Positions 36,720-45,502 of a DNA stretch of 64,000 bases are shown one piece after another. The notes beneath the pieces are model-generated. The model ran no database searches, was not told where the DNA came from, and worked only from the letters and a program-made list of their open reading frames with translations. The stretch is from NCBI GenBank assembly GCA_938084835.1, contig CALKER010000009.1:124001-188000 (forward strand), given 5' to 3'. Position 1 is the stretch's first letter. Each line of letters opens with the position of its first letter. Source of the DNA: an uncultured Thermoguttaceae bacterium. GTDB lineage: Bacteria > Planctomycetota > Planctomycetia > Pirellulales > Thermoguttaceae. The translations under genes were made by a program, and so were the position numbers.

Positions 36720-38441
36720 ATGGCAGTCAAACGGAAGCGTGAGTTCGCCGATATCATGCTGCAGCAGGGCATCGTCAGCCGCGAGCAGCTCGCTGAAGCA
36801 GAACAGCTGGCAAAGACGGCGGGCATCTCTTTGCAGGAAGCCTTGATCCGCTTAGGGTATGCCACCGGCGAGGAAATCTGCCGTGTTTTGGCTGAAGAGC
36901 ACGGTCTTGAATACGTTGACCTCCGGGATATGGTTATACCCCCTCATGTAGTGGAACTCGTCCCTGAATCGGTGGCTCGGGAAAACGTGGTCATGCCCGT
37001 AGCTGAGGAAGACGGTGAGTTGAAGGTGGCTGTTTGTGACCCGAATGATTACGAAACATTCGATAAGCTTCGGTTCATCTTAAATCGTGCCATTCAGCCG
37101 GTACTCGCCCCCCGGGAGGCGATCCTGGAGGCAATCAACCGTTACTACGGTCAGACGTATGTGGAAAGCGCCGACTCGATGCTTCAGGAGTTCACCGACA
37201 CGGCGGTGGACTTCACGGAGACAGACGAGGGTTTCCGAGGGGTAGAGGAAATTATCGATGAGGCCGCCGCTCCGATCGTCCGGCTGGTGCATTTAATGAT
37301 TAGTGAAGCAGTGCAGATGCGGGCCTCCGATATTCACATCGAGCCATTTGAGGATCGGGTCCGAATTCGCTATCGAATTGACGGCCGGCTTATGGAGCGC
37401 GACGCTCTGCCCCGTCGGCTTTTAGGGGCAGTTCTATCACGCATTAAGATTCTCGCTAAACTGGACATCGCCGAAAGGCGTCGGCCTCAGGACGGCCGGA
37501 TTAAAGTTACGGTAGGCGATAAAGATTTGGACCTTCGTGTCAGTGTCATACCGACCAATCACGGTCAGTCGGTAGTGATGCGGATTTTAGACAAAGAGAA
37601 TATTCGAATTGGCCTGAGGCAGTTAGGTTTTTCAGAGGAAGATTATCAGAAATTTACTCAGCTTATCCGCCGTCCGAATGGGATCATCCTCGTCACGGGG
37701 CCGACAGGGTCCGGTAAGACTACCTCGCTCTACGCGGCCCTCAATGAATTAAACACCCCCGATCGTAAGATCATCACCGCAGAAGATCCTGTGGAGTACT
37801 ATCTGCCGGGGGTAAATCAGGTGGAGATTAAACACGAAATCGGGCTGGATTTTGCCCGGGTGATTCGTGCCATGCTCCGCCAGGCACCCAATGTGATCTT
37901 GGTAGGCGAGATGCGAGACCTCGAGACGGCACAAATGGGCATTCAGGCATCGCTAACTGGACACTTGGTTTTCAGTACACTTCATACGAACGATGCGCCC
38001 AGTGCTATTACACGTTTGATCGATATGGGTGTCCCCTCATATCTCGTGTCAAGCAGCATTATTGCGATTATGGCCCAGCGCCTCGTCCGCTTAGTTTGTG
38101 ACAAATGCAAGGCGCCCTATTCCCCACCGGAAAGCATGATCAGGGCCGCGGGTATTTCTCCAGAGGTCGCAAGTAAGACGACCTTCTATAAAGGTCGTGG
38201 GTGCGAAATGTGCAACCGAACTGGCTACAAAGGGCGCACCGGGATCTTCGAGCTGATGATCATGTCGCCGCGATTGAGGGAACTTGCCTTTAATGAGGCC
38301 CCCACCTCTGAGATCCGTCGGGTGGCAGCAGAGGAGGGAATGAAGACGTTATTCCAAGACGGGCTCCAAAAAGTACTAAAAGGAATGACTACCCTCGAAG
38401 AGCTATTCAGGGTGGCAAAACTGGAGGAAGCCTACGTTTAA
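36720..38441 (+). CDS. Type IV filament assembly ATPase (PilB/GspE), copy 1
   Basis: Hexameric cytoplasmic ATPase that powers pilus or pseudopilus assembly. 573 residues from ATG 36720, which has AGGAG 8 bases upstream. Order: GspE/PilB N-terminal domain (LGYATGEEICRVLAEEHGL, VELVPESVAREN), then the ATPase core: SDIHIEPFED, Walker A GPTGSGKTTS (~327), Asp box AEDPVEYYLPGVNQV, Walker B NVILVGEMRD, His box HLVFSTLHTND, and the zinc-binding cysteines CDKC (~460) and CEMC (~495). First gene of the filament cluster; pilT follows after 257 bp. Copy 2 lies at 40.1 kb. Naming as PilB or GspE is open because the system type is open. Confidence 0.95.
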   Translation: MAVKRKREFADIMLQQGIVSREQLAEAEQLAKTAGISLQEALIRLGYATGEEICRVLAEEHGLEYVDLRDMVIPPHVVELVPESVARENVVMPVAEEDGELKVAVCDPNDYETFDKLRFILNRAIQPVLAPREAILEAINRYYGQTYVESADSMLQEFTDTAVDFTETDEGFRGVEEIIDEAAAPIVRLVHLMISEAVQMRASDIHIEPFEDRVRIRYRIDGRLMERDALPRRLLGAVLSRIKILAKLDIAERRRPQDGRIKVTVGDKDLDLRVSVIPTNHGQSVVMRILDKENIRIGLRQLGFSEEDYQKFTQLIRRPNGIILVTGPTGSGKTTSLYAALNELNTPDRKIITAEDPVEYYLPGVNQVEIKHEIGLDFARVIRAMLRQAPNVILVGEMRDLETAQMGIQASLTGHLVFSTLHTNDAPSAITRLIDMGVPSYLVSSSIIAIMAQRLVRLVCDKCKAPYSPPESMIRAAGISPEVASKTTFYKGRGCEMCNRTGYKGRTGIFELMIMSPRLRELAFNEAPTSEIRRVAAEEGMKTLFQDGLQKVLKGMTTLEELFRVAKLEEAYV

Positions 38442-38444
38442 TAT

Positions 38445-38470
38445 TGATAATAATTAATAGTGATAATAAT
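38445..38470. repeat. 10-bp direct repeat after pilB copy 1
   Basis: TGATAATAAT occurs at 38445-38454 and 38461-38470, 16 bases start to start, with TAATAG between; this A/T patch begins 3 bases after the pilB stop and supplies stop codons in all frames. It contrasts with the GC-rich surroundings. Confidence 0.5.
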
Positions 38471-38698
38471 GGGTTCAAATGCCTTCTCCGAAAAAGAGGG
38501 GAGGGCAGTTTCCGGAAAGGACTGGAGGACAACTAGCCAAAAGCGCCATGAATTTCTGGGAGAAACTTCTCCGGAAGCTAACGCAGCTCTTGGATTTAAG
38601 TAAGTATAAGCTGTCGCAACATTGTCGGTTCTCGGCGCAAGTGTGACCGGTCCGATTTGATAGATGCAGCCGACGGGAGCGGTGAGGAGAGGACATAA

Positions 38699-39832
38699 AT
38701 GGCCACATTACAGATCGACAAACTTCTTCAAACGGTTGTCAATCGCGGAGCAAGCGACCTCCACATCGCGGTGGGGCAGCCTCCGGTGATTCGTTTGCAC
38801 GGTCGCCTGGTTCGTTTGGACACAAAGGTCCTAGAACCGGAAGACACCGTCGCTCTGATGAAAAGTATTACGCCCGAGCGATGCCAGCAAGAGCTTCAGG
38901 AACGTGGAGGGTCGGACTTTGGGTTCGCATTCGGGAACCAAGGTCGTTTCCGGGTCTCGGTATTCAAGCAAAAGGGCTATGTGGGAATGGTGTTACGACT
39001 CATTCCCGCAAAAATGTGGAATCTTGATGAACTTGGGGCACCCCCGGTATTAAAAGAGCTTATAATGCGCCCGCGAGGCCTCATTCTTGTTACAGGTCCT
39101 ACGGGTTCGGGAAAGACCACCACTTTGGCGGCCTGCATTGATTACATCAACGAGAACATTGATCACCATATTATTACAATCGAGGACCCAATCGAGTTTT
39201 ACCACACCCACAAGAAGTCCACGGTGAACCAGCGGGAAGTGGGAGTCGACGTACCCAGCTTCGAGGAGGCGATTTGGCGGGCCCTGCGGCAGGACCCGGA
39301 CGTTATTCTGGTGGGTGAGATGCGAAACTTGGAAACCATTCAAGCAGCTATTACAGCGGCCGAGACGGGGCACATCGTGTTCGCCACGCTGCACACCACA
39401 GGAGCGCAGGGCACGGTCAACCGTATCATCGACGTCTTCCCGCCCTCGCAGCAGGCCCAAATTCGGACGCAACTTTCGACCTCTATTATCGGAATTGTGT
39501 CTCAAACGTTGCTTCCGAAAATTGGCGGTGGGCGTGTTGCCGCTTACGAAATGCTCGTGGTCACTCCTGCTGTTGCCAATCTGATCCGCGAAAACAAGGT
39601 TTACCGAATCAACTCTGCCATCCAAACGGGGCACAAGCTCGGAATGCAATTGTTGGATGACCACATGTTTGAGCTTTGGCGGAAAGGCTTGGTCGATAAG
39701 AAAGACGTCCTCATGAAGGCCCAGTCCCCCGACGAACTGGCGGCACGAATCGCTCGGGCGGAACGAGGTATCTTAGAAGACGAAGAGGAAGCACGCGAGC
39801 GGTTGGCTCGAGAGGCCGCTCGGGAGGACTAG
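38699..39832 (+). CDS. pilT: Retraction ATPase PilT
   Basis: Hexameric ATPase that disassembles type IV pili and drives retraction. 377 residues, standard. N-terminal PAS-like domain (SDLHIAVGQPPVIRLHG), Walker A GPTGSGKTTT (~134), Asp box IEDPIEFYH, Walker B DVILVGEMRN, His box HIVFATLHTTGAQGTVNRIID. It lacks the cysteine cluster of the PilB copies, as expected. ATG 38699 follows GAGGAGAGG. Presence of PilT between two assembly ATPases argues for a dynamic, retractable filament rather than a classical type II secretion pump, which has no retraction ATPase. Confidence 0.96.
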   Translation: MATLQIDKLLQTVVNRGASDLHIAVGQPPVIRLHGRLVRLDTKVLEPEDTVALMKSITPERCQQELQERGGSDFGFAFGNQGRFRVSVFKQKGYVGMVLRLIPAKMWNLDELGAPPVLKELIMRPRGLILVTGPTGSGKTTTLAACIDYINENIDHHIITIEDPIEFYHTHKKSTVNQREVGVDVPSFEEAIWRALRQDPDVILVGEMRNLETIQAAITAAETGHIVFATLHTTGAQGTVNRIIDVFPPSQQAQIRTQLSTSIIGIVSQTLLPKIGGGRVAAYEMLVVTPAVANLIRENKVYRINSAIQTGHKLGMQLLDDHMFELWRKGLVDKKDVLMKAQSPDELAARIARAERGILEDEEEARERLAREAARED

Positions 39833-40053
39833 CGATTCGCAAATGTGATTCCTCCTTGGCGCCGAATTTGCACCGAAGCATCGGGCGGGCCAGAAGGTAG
39901 GCTCAAAAAGAAAACGGGAGTGAGCAGAGCCAACGGAAAGGTTACGAGGAAGTCCGGCCACCACCGCGGGCTAGGGTTGGGCAACACCCCGTAAGCTCGA
40001 ATTTCAACATTTTCGGATAAAGCTGCGCGCGACGAAAAGCGAGAGTTTAAGCC

Positions 40054-41775
40054 ATGGCACTTCGCCGAATAGGCCAAATCCTCGTCGATCTCGGTTTCCT
40101 CACTGAAGAGCAAGTGGATCTCGTCCTTGAAGAACAGCAACATCGGCCCGGAGAACTCTTTGGGCGCATTGCGGTCGAGCTCGGTTTTTGCACCCAGGAA
40201 CAAGTAGCGCATGCCTTGGCCGAGCAAATGGGCCTTCCATTAGTTCGCCTCCGGGACATGACAATCCCCCCAGAGGTGTTAAGTCAAGTCACGGAGCCTA
40301 TGGCTCAGCTTTACCGCATTATCCCTGTTGCTTTCAAAGACAACACCTTGACGGTGGCCATGTGCGAGCCGCAGAAGCTCTCTGTGATCGATGAATTGCG
40401 GAGCTTTCTCGGCTATGAAATTCGCCCAGTTGTCGCCACCGAAAAAGACGTTCAGGAGGCACTAGATCGTTACTATTCCAGCGGCACGGAGAGCGTGGAG
40501 TCTATTATCGAACAGTTGGAAAAGGATCCGGAGCTCCAGCGGGCTGCAGCGGAGCTGGACGAAGAGGGGCCGATCGACATCACCAGTGCTGAGGCTTTGG
40601 CCGAAAGTGCTCCAGTTCGCAAACTCCTCAATATGATCCTTCTTTTGGCGATCAAGGACCACTCTAGTGACGTTCACTTCGAGCCATTTGAAAACGATTT
40701 CAAGATCCGGCTTCGTGGTGACGGGATCCTTTATGAGATGGTGCCGCCGCCCCGGCATCTGGCGATGGCACTGGTGACCCGGATCAAGGTGTTGGCCAAT
40801 CTGGATATTGCCGAACGGCGTTTGCCCCAAGACGGTCGGATTCGGCTCTCTGTTGGTGGTCACCCGGTCGACCTTCGGGTCAGTGTACTACCCACCATGT
40901 TCGGTGAGAGTGTTGTGTTACGGATTTTGGACCGTTCGGTGGTCATGTTGGACCTGGATGCCTTGGGCATGGAGCCGGACATCCTCGCCGAATTTCGCCG
41001 CATCATTAATTTACCGCACGGGATTGTGTTGGTGACCGGGCCCACCGGCTGTGGAAAGACCACAACGTTGTACGCAGCACTTAATGAGCTTAACTGTATC
41101 GAAGACAAAATTATCACCACCGAAGACCCGGTGGAGTACGATATCGATGGAATTGTGCAAATTCCGATCGACCCTACGATCGGGAACACGTTTGCGCATT
41201 GTCTGCGGTCTATTTTGCGGCAGGATCCCGACAAAATTTTGGTTGGTGAAATCCGAGACTTGGAGACGGCCGAGATTGCCGTCCAGGCGTCCTTGACTGG
41301 CCATATGGTCTTTAGCACGCTGCACACAAACGATGCTCCAAGCACCGTTACGCGGCTTCGGGACATGGGCATTCCCGCCTTTTTGATCACCGCCACTTTG
41401 GAAGCGGTGTTGGCCCAGCGGTTGGTGCGGAAGATCTGCTCGCAGTGCCGCGAAACGTTCGTTCCCTCAAGTGAGACACTAATGGAGCTCGGCCTTCGCC
41501 CGGAACACGTAGTAGGAAAAAAGTTCTATCGCGGGCGAGGTTGTGTCAACTGCAATAGCACTGGTTTTCGCGGACGGACGGGCATCTTCGAGTTAATGGT
41601 GATCAACGACGAAATTCGCGATGTGATCAACCGGGGGGCAGGTTCAGAACAAATCCGGGAAGTGGCCTTGGAACAGGGAATGCGTCCCTTGCGGGAGGCC
41701 GGGCTTCGAAAGATTTTCGACGGCACGACCACCTGTGAAGAGGTCATTCGGGAGACGGTGCTCGAGATCGGCTGA
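40054..41775 (+). CDS. Type IV filament assembly ATPase (PilB/GspE), copy 2
   Basis: A 573-residue assembly ATPase, paralogous to the copy at 36.7 kb and almost identical in length. Motifs: N-terminal GspE domain (LGFCTQEQVAHALAEQMGL), SSDVHFEPFEND, Walker A GPTGCGKTTT (~329; Cys in place of Ser), Asp box TEDPVEYDIDGIVQI, Walker B DKILVGEIRD, His box HMVFSTLHTND, and zinc cysteines CSQC and CVNC. ATG 40054 has only a weak purine-rich stretch upstream. It is followed by the platform gene gspF/pilC, which is the usual partner of the cognate ATPase, so copy 2 may be the main assembly motor. Confidence 0.94.
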   Translation: MALRRIGQILVDLGFLTEEQVDLVLEEQQHRPGELFGRIAVELGFCTQEQVAHALAEQMGLPLVRLRDMTIPPEVLSQVTEPMAQLYRIIPVAFKDNTLTVAMCEPQKLSVIDELRSFLGYEIRPVVATEKDVQEALDRYYSSGTESVESIIEQLEKDPELQRAAAELDEEGPIDITSAEALAESAPVRKLLNMILLLAIKDHSSDVHFEPFENDFKIRLRGDGILYEMVPPPRHLAMALVTRIKVLANLDIAERRLPQDGRIRLSVGGHPVDLRVSVLPTMFGESVVLRILDRSVVMLDLDALGMEPDILAEFRRIINLPHGIVLVTGPTGCGKTTTLYAALNELNCIEDKIITTEDPVEYDIDGIVQIPIDPTIGNTFAHCLRSILRQDPDKILVGEIRDLETAEIAVQASLTGHMVFSTLHTNDAPSTVTRLRDMGIPAFLITATLEAVLAQRLVRKICSQCRETFVPSSETLMELGLRPEHVVGKKFYRGRGCVNCNSTGFRGRTGIFELMVINDEIRDVINRGAGSEQIREVALEQGMRPLREAGLRKIFDGTTTCEEVIRETVLEIG

Positions 41776-41920
41776 TGGAGTTTTGAGCCCATTCTTAAAC
41801 CTGGAACAAAGTAAAAAATCTCTTCACCGGGTAGGTTCGGGCATAATATATCGATGAAGTCGGCAGTGGCCGTTAGTAGTTGATGAAAACACTCGGCCGT
41901 CATCGGTGAAGGAGTCTGCC

Positions 41921-43249
41921 ATGCCCACGTACCAGTTTGAAGCGATGGACGCCACCGGCAAGGAAATCCGGGACGTCATCGTGGCTGAAAGCGAAGAAGA
42001 AGCTCAGGCTACCATCCGCCAGATGGGCTACTTCGTGACTAAAATCACGGAGAAAAAGGCGCCCAGAAAGGCGGAGAAAAAGACTGGGAAAAAAAGAAAA
42101 ACCTTCGCCATTGGCCGAGTTAGCGCAAAGCAGCTCACCACGTTCACCCGCCAGTTCTCGATTCTTCAGGATGCTGGCCTGCCGGTGCTAAGAAGCCTGC
42201 GCATCTTGGAAAACCAATGTCCCCCTGGACCCCTGAAAAATGCTCTCATCGACGTTTGCGAGGAAATTGAAAGCGGGGCAAGTCTCTCCGAGGCGATGGC
42301 TAAGTGCCCCAAGACCTTTGATCGCCTTTATGTGAACATGATTAAGGCTGGTGAGGCCGGCGGGGCGCTGGAAGTGATCCTCCAGCGACTTGCTGATTTT
42401 AAAGAAAAAGCTCAAGCCCTTAAACGCAAGATTAAGGGGGCATTAACTTATCCCATCGCGGTAGTTGTCTTCGCCATCGCGATCCTAACTTTCATCATGA
42501 TCCGAATTGTACCGGAGTTTAAGAAGATTTTCGATGAATTCGGGATCGAGCTGCCGTTCCTCACGCAGTTACTCATTACTATCTCGTATTCGGTGTTGAA
42601 TTATTGGTTCCTGCTTCCCGGAATTCCTTTAGCGGTGTGGCTGTTTGTCAAGCTGATGTGCCGCTTCGAGTTTGGCCGGTACGGTCTGCACCTTTTCTTG
42701 CTAAAGATGCCCATTTTCGGCCAACTTGTTGAAAAGAATGTCGTGGCGCGGACGACTCGAACTTTGGGCACTTTGGTCGCAAGCGGTGTTCCGATTTTGG
42801 AAGCTTTGCAAATTACGAAGGAAACTTCCAATAACGCTGTCTTCGAGCACATTTATGGCAAGGTTTATGAAGCCATTCGGGAAGGCGAAACTATTGCCCA
42901 GCCGCTGAAAGAACATGCTCGGCCTAAGCTGAATTTGATGGCCGCCTTTTGGTGGGCATTTTTTATCGCTGGACCGATTGGTTTGCTACTTTATCTGTTG
43001 AAGTGGAATCAGCCCATCCTGGAGGACATGGTCATCAATATGATCGATGTCGGTGAGGAGACCGGCGAGCTTGATACGATGCTTTACAAGGTCGCTGACA
43101 CTTACGATGAGGATGTGGCCGTTCTGACCGAGGCTCTCACCGACCTTATCGAGCCGTTGATGATCATCGTCCTTGGATGCATGGTGGGATTTATCGTCAT
43201 CGCTTTGTTCCTGCCATTGATTGCAATTATTAGTGAGCTGAGCGGCTAA
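41921..43249 (+). CDS. Type IV filament inner-membrane platform protein (PilC/GspF)
   Basis: Polytopic inner-membrane platform on which the ATPase acts to extrude pilins. 442 residues from ATG 41921, with AAGGAG upstream. Two GspF domains: FTRQFSILQDAGLPVL and ARTTRTLGTLVASGVPIL openings, each with GEAGG- or GEETGEL-type turns. Usual transmembrane helices near 178-200, 220-248 and 408-437. An additional hydrophobic segment (AAFWWAFFIAGPIGLLLYLL, ~341-360) sits inside the second domain between REGETIAQPLK and MINVGEETGELD-like sequence, where E. coli or Neisseria homologues have only a short loop. A Lys-rich linker (~45-62) follows the N-terminal domain. Confidence 0.94.
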   Translation: MPTYQFEAMDATGKEIRDVIVAESEEEAQATIRQMGYFVTKITEKKAPRKAEKKTGKKRKTFAIGRVSAKQLTTFTRQFSILQDAGLPVLRSLRILENQCPPGPLKNALIDVCEEIESGASLSEAMAKCPKTFDRLYVNMIKAGEAGGALEVILQRLADFKEKAQALKRKIKGALTYPIAVVVFAIAILTFIMIRIVPEFKKIFDEFGIELPFLTQLLITISYSVLNYWFLLPGIPLAVWLFVKLMCRFEFGRYGLHLFLLKMPIFGQLVEKNVVARTTRTLGTLVASGVPILEALQITKETSNNAVFEHIYGKVYEAIREGETIAQPLKEHARPKLNLMAAFWWAFFIAGPIGLLLYLLKWNQPILEDMVINMIDVGEETGELDTMLYKVADTYDEDVAVLTEALTDLIEPLMIIVLGCMVGFIVIALFLPLIAIISELSG

Positions 43250-43342
43250 TCCCTCCCGTCTTGGGCAGATGGGAATTTCCGTCGGGCCAGTCTGAGAAGT
43301 TCGGGGAAACATGGTTGGCTACAGGGCCAGGAGACGCTCGTA

Positions 43343-44392
43343 ATGTGCGCGCAAAGTTTTCGTCGGTGCCAGTTGTTAGGCTTTACGCTTGTGGAGATGC
43401 TGGTGGTAATCATTGTCATCAGCATCTTAGCCGGACTGCTTACCGGGGCGGTGATCATGGCCCGAACCGCAGCCCGCGTCAGCATGGTGCGCACGGAGAT
43501 CGGTCAGCTGGAAATGGCACTGCAAATGTATCGAAACCAATACGGGGAATATCCCCCAGACTTTGCGTTGATCAACGATACCAGTGTTGGTTCCCAAGCC
43601 CGTCAGCGCGTGCTTAACCACATTCGTAAACGTTGGCCCCGATTTCAACCTCGCGATCCTGCAAGCGGAAATCCGGTGCCGTTTACTTGGGACACGGTGC
43701 GAGTTCACGTCTTAGCAGGCACACGTGTAGACTTGGGGCAGCTTGATCCAGCTGGTGCTTTGGTGTTTTGGTTGGGCGGCACACCAGAGGATCCTTCCGA
43801 GTGGAAACCACAGGGTTTCCATGCCGATCCGCTTAACCCATTTCAGCCGGGACTCCCGCGTGAAAAACCCCTGTACGAATTTCGGCCCGAGCGGATACGG
43901 TTTGAGCTTGACGCCGAAACCGGAGCGATCACCTCGCTAGCTTATCTGCCCGATGTGGGAAATAGACAGACCGGACCCTTTGTTTATTTTCGCGCCAATC
44001 GAGTCGTTGGCCCTGTAGCCAGTAGGTACGAGTACGGTTACCTAGACGGACAGGTCATTGAACCCCTACGGTACCCGCAGAGTTCCCCACACCCGGACTT
44101 CGGTTGGGCTGTTCCTTATCTTGAACCATGGGCGGGAATGCCCGATCCAACCTCAAGCAACGACGTTGATTTCGCCAGTGTGTCGCTCAAGCGTGCCTGG
44201 CGTAATCCGGAATCGTTCCAGATTATCGCACCTGGACTTGACGGAAGTTTCGGAATCGGATTGGACGTACCGGCAGGTGCAGGAACTCCATCCCTATTCC
44301 GTATTTCGCGACTTGGCGCCCGATTCTCGCAAGAGGACTACGACAACATTGCCAACTTCTGCCAGCGGACCTTGGAGGATGAAATCGAATGA
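43343..44392 (+). CDS. Pseudopilin/minor pilin, GspG-like
   Basis: A 349-residue type IV pilin-like protein. The prepilin signal is short: MCAQSFRRCQLLG then FTLVEMLVVIIVISILAG, with cleavage expected after G13 and Glu at +5. A coiled-coil-like helix follows (MARTAARVSMVRTEIGQLEMALQMY; described, not quoted in full) as in GspG/PilA N-terminal spines, with YRNQYGEYPPDFALIND as in planctomycete GspG-like proteins. The C-terminal two-thirds is a large globular part with no recognised domain. AGGAG lies 8 bases before ATG 43343. The stop overlaps the next start (ATGA). Confidence 0.85.
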   Translation: MCAQSFRRCQLLGFTLVEMLVVIIVISILAGLLTGAVIMARTAARVSMVRTEIGQLEMALQMYRNQYGEYPPDFALINDTSVGSQARQRVLNHIRKRWPRFQPRDPASGNPVPFTWDTVRVHVLAGTRVDLGQLDPAGALVFWLGGTPEDPSEWKPQGFHADPLNPFQPGLPREKPLYEFRPERIRFELDAETGAITSLAYLPDVGNRQTGPFVYFRANRVVGPVASRYEYGYLDGQVIEPLRYPQSSPHPDFGWAVPYLEPWAGMPDPTSSNDVDFASVSLKRAWRNPESFQIIAPGLDGSFGIGLDVPAGAGTPSLFRISRLGARFSQEDYDNIANFCQRTLEDEIE

Positions 44393-45477
44393 TCCCGGCT
44401 GGATGCATCAACAGGAACGAATCTGGCACGCCGGAGGGCGGAAGCGCGGCTGACTGGTGCGACCCCGAGCGCCAGGTTCCCCAAAAATTTAGGCCTGTCT
44501 TCAGGCTGACAAGTAAGGATGTGTTTGCTTCCAGGGGATGGGGCCGAGGCTCTGGCTTTACTCTGACCGAACTTTTGGTTGCCGTGGCCATTATCGGCAT
44601 GTTGGCCGGTATGGCCTTGGGGGTTTATTCTGCGGTTCGGGAACAAGCGCGTGTGGCAAGGACCCGAGCTACCGTGGCGAAAATTCATCGTCTTTTGATG
44701 GAGCGATATGAATCCTTTTTGACGCGACGTGTTCCCGTAAGTGCTGTAGGGTTGCCACCGCGCGTGGCGGCACTGGAACGGCTTTTAGCCATTCGGGAAC
44801 TCATGCGAGTGGAAATGCCCCAAAGCTTTCGGGACATGATCGCTGCTGCTCCGGTCCATTCGCCGCTACAGGAAGCCTACCGCCGGCGGTATTCGCAAAT
44901 GAGGCCCTCTCCGGAAAATCAGTCAGCCGAATGTTTGTTTCTCATCCTCACCACGGGTCCCGATTCGGCTCGCGACCAGTTTGCCGACTACGAGATCGGG
45001 GACACCGACGGGGACGGTTGGCCCGAATTTATCGACGGTTGGGGACGACCAATACGCTTTTTGCGCTGGGCGCCGTGTCTCATCGATTCCGATATCCAGC
45101 CACGAGTGGTCGATGCCACCGGCACTTTTAATGTTGATTTGGCCATCGAAGCAGTCAAACACAACTATGACCCTTTCGATCCTTGGAAAGTGGATTATTC
45201 TTTAGCAAGGGAGGGTGAGCCGAATTACCCTCCACGCTCGTGGTACCTTATACCCATTGTTTATTCGGCCGGTGCCGATGGGGAATACGGCATTCGCGAT
45301 ATTGAATATGTTTACGCAAGCGAGGGATCTCAAGCGGTGGAGCTAAATTGGACAGGGCCGTCAAATCCCTTTTACTTCCAGCAGGGCACGTCCCGTCAGC
45401 TCAATCGTCTGGGAGCACCGGTCGGGTCAGGCTGGGTGGACAATATCCACAACCATCGCCTTGGACAAGGACAATAA
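44389..45477 (+). CDS. Pseudopilin with calcium-loop-like motif
   Basis: A 362-residue pilin-like protein whose ATG overlaps the stop of the preceding gene (ATGA) and has GGAGG ten bases upstream. The prepilin site GSG/FTLTELLVAVAIIGMLAG lies unusually deep (cleavage after G56), giving a 56-residue leader; an internal GTG at codon 45 exists but has no spaced ribosome-binding site. After the spine, DTDGDGWPEFIDGWG (from D205) resembles an EF-hand/dockerin-type Ca-binding loop and is typical of planctomycete pseudopilins. The function of the globular part is unknown. Confidence 0.82.
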   Translation: MIPAGCINRNESGTPEGGSAADWCDPERQVPQKFRPVFRLTSKDVFASRGWGRGSGFTLTELLVAVAIIGMLAGMALGVYSAVREQARVARTRATVAKIHRLLMERYESFLTRRVPVSAVGLPPRVAALERLLAIRELMRVEMPQSFRDMIAAAPVHSPLQEAYRRRYSQMRPSPENQSAECLFLILTTGPDSARDQFADYEIGDTDGDGWPEFIDGWGRPIRFLRWAPCLIDSDIQPRVVDATGTFNVDLAIEAVKHNYDPFDPWKVDYSLAREGEPNYPPRSWYLIPIVYSAGADGEYGIRDIEYVYASEGSQAVELNWTGPSNPFYFQQGTSRQLNRLGAPVGSGWVDNIHNHRLGQGQ

Positions 45478-45502
45478 ATAAAAACTTTTTGAGCTAGCCG
45501 TC

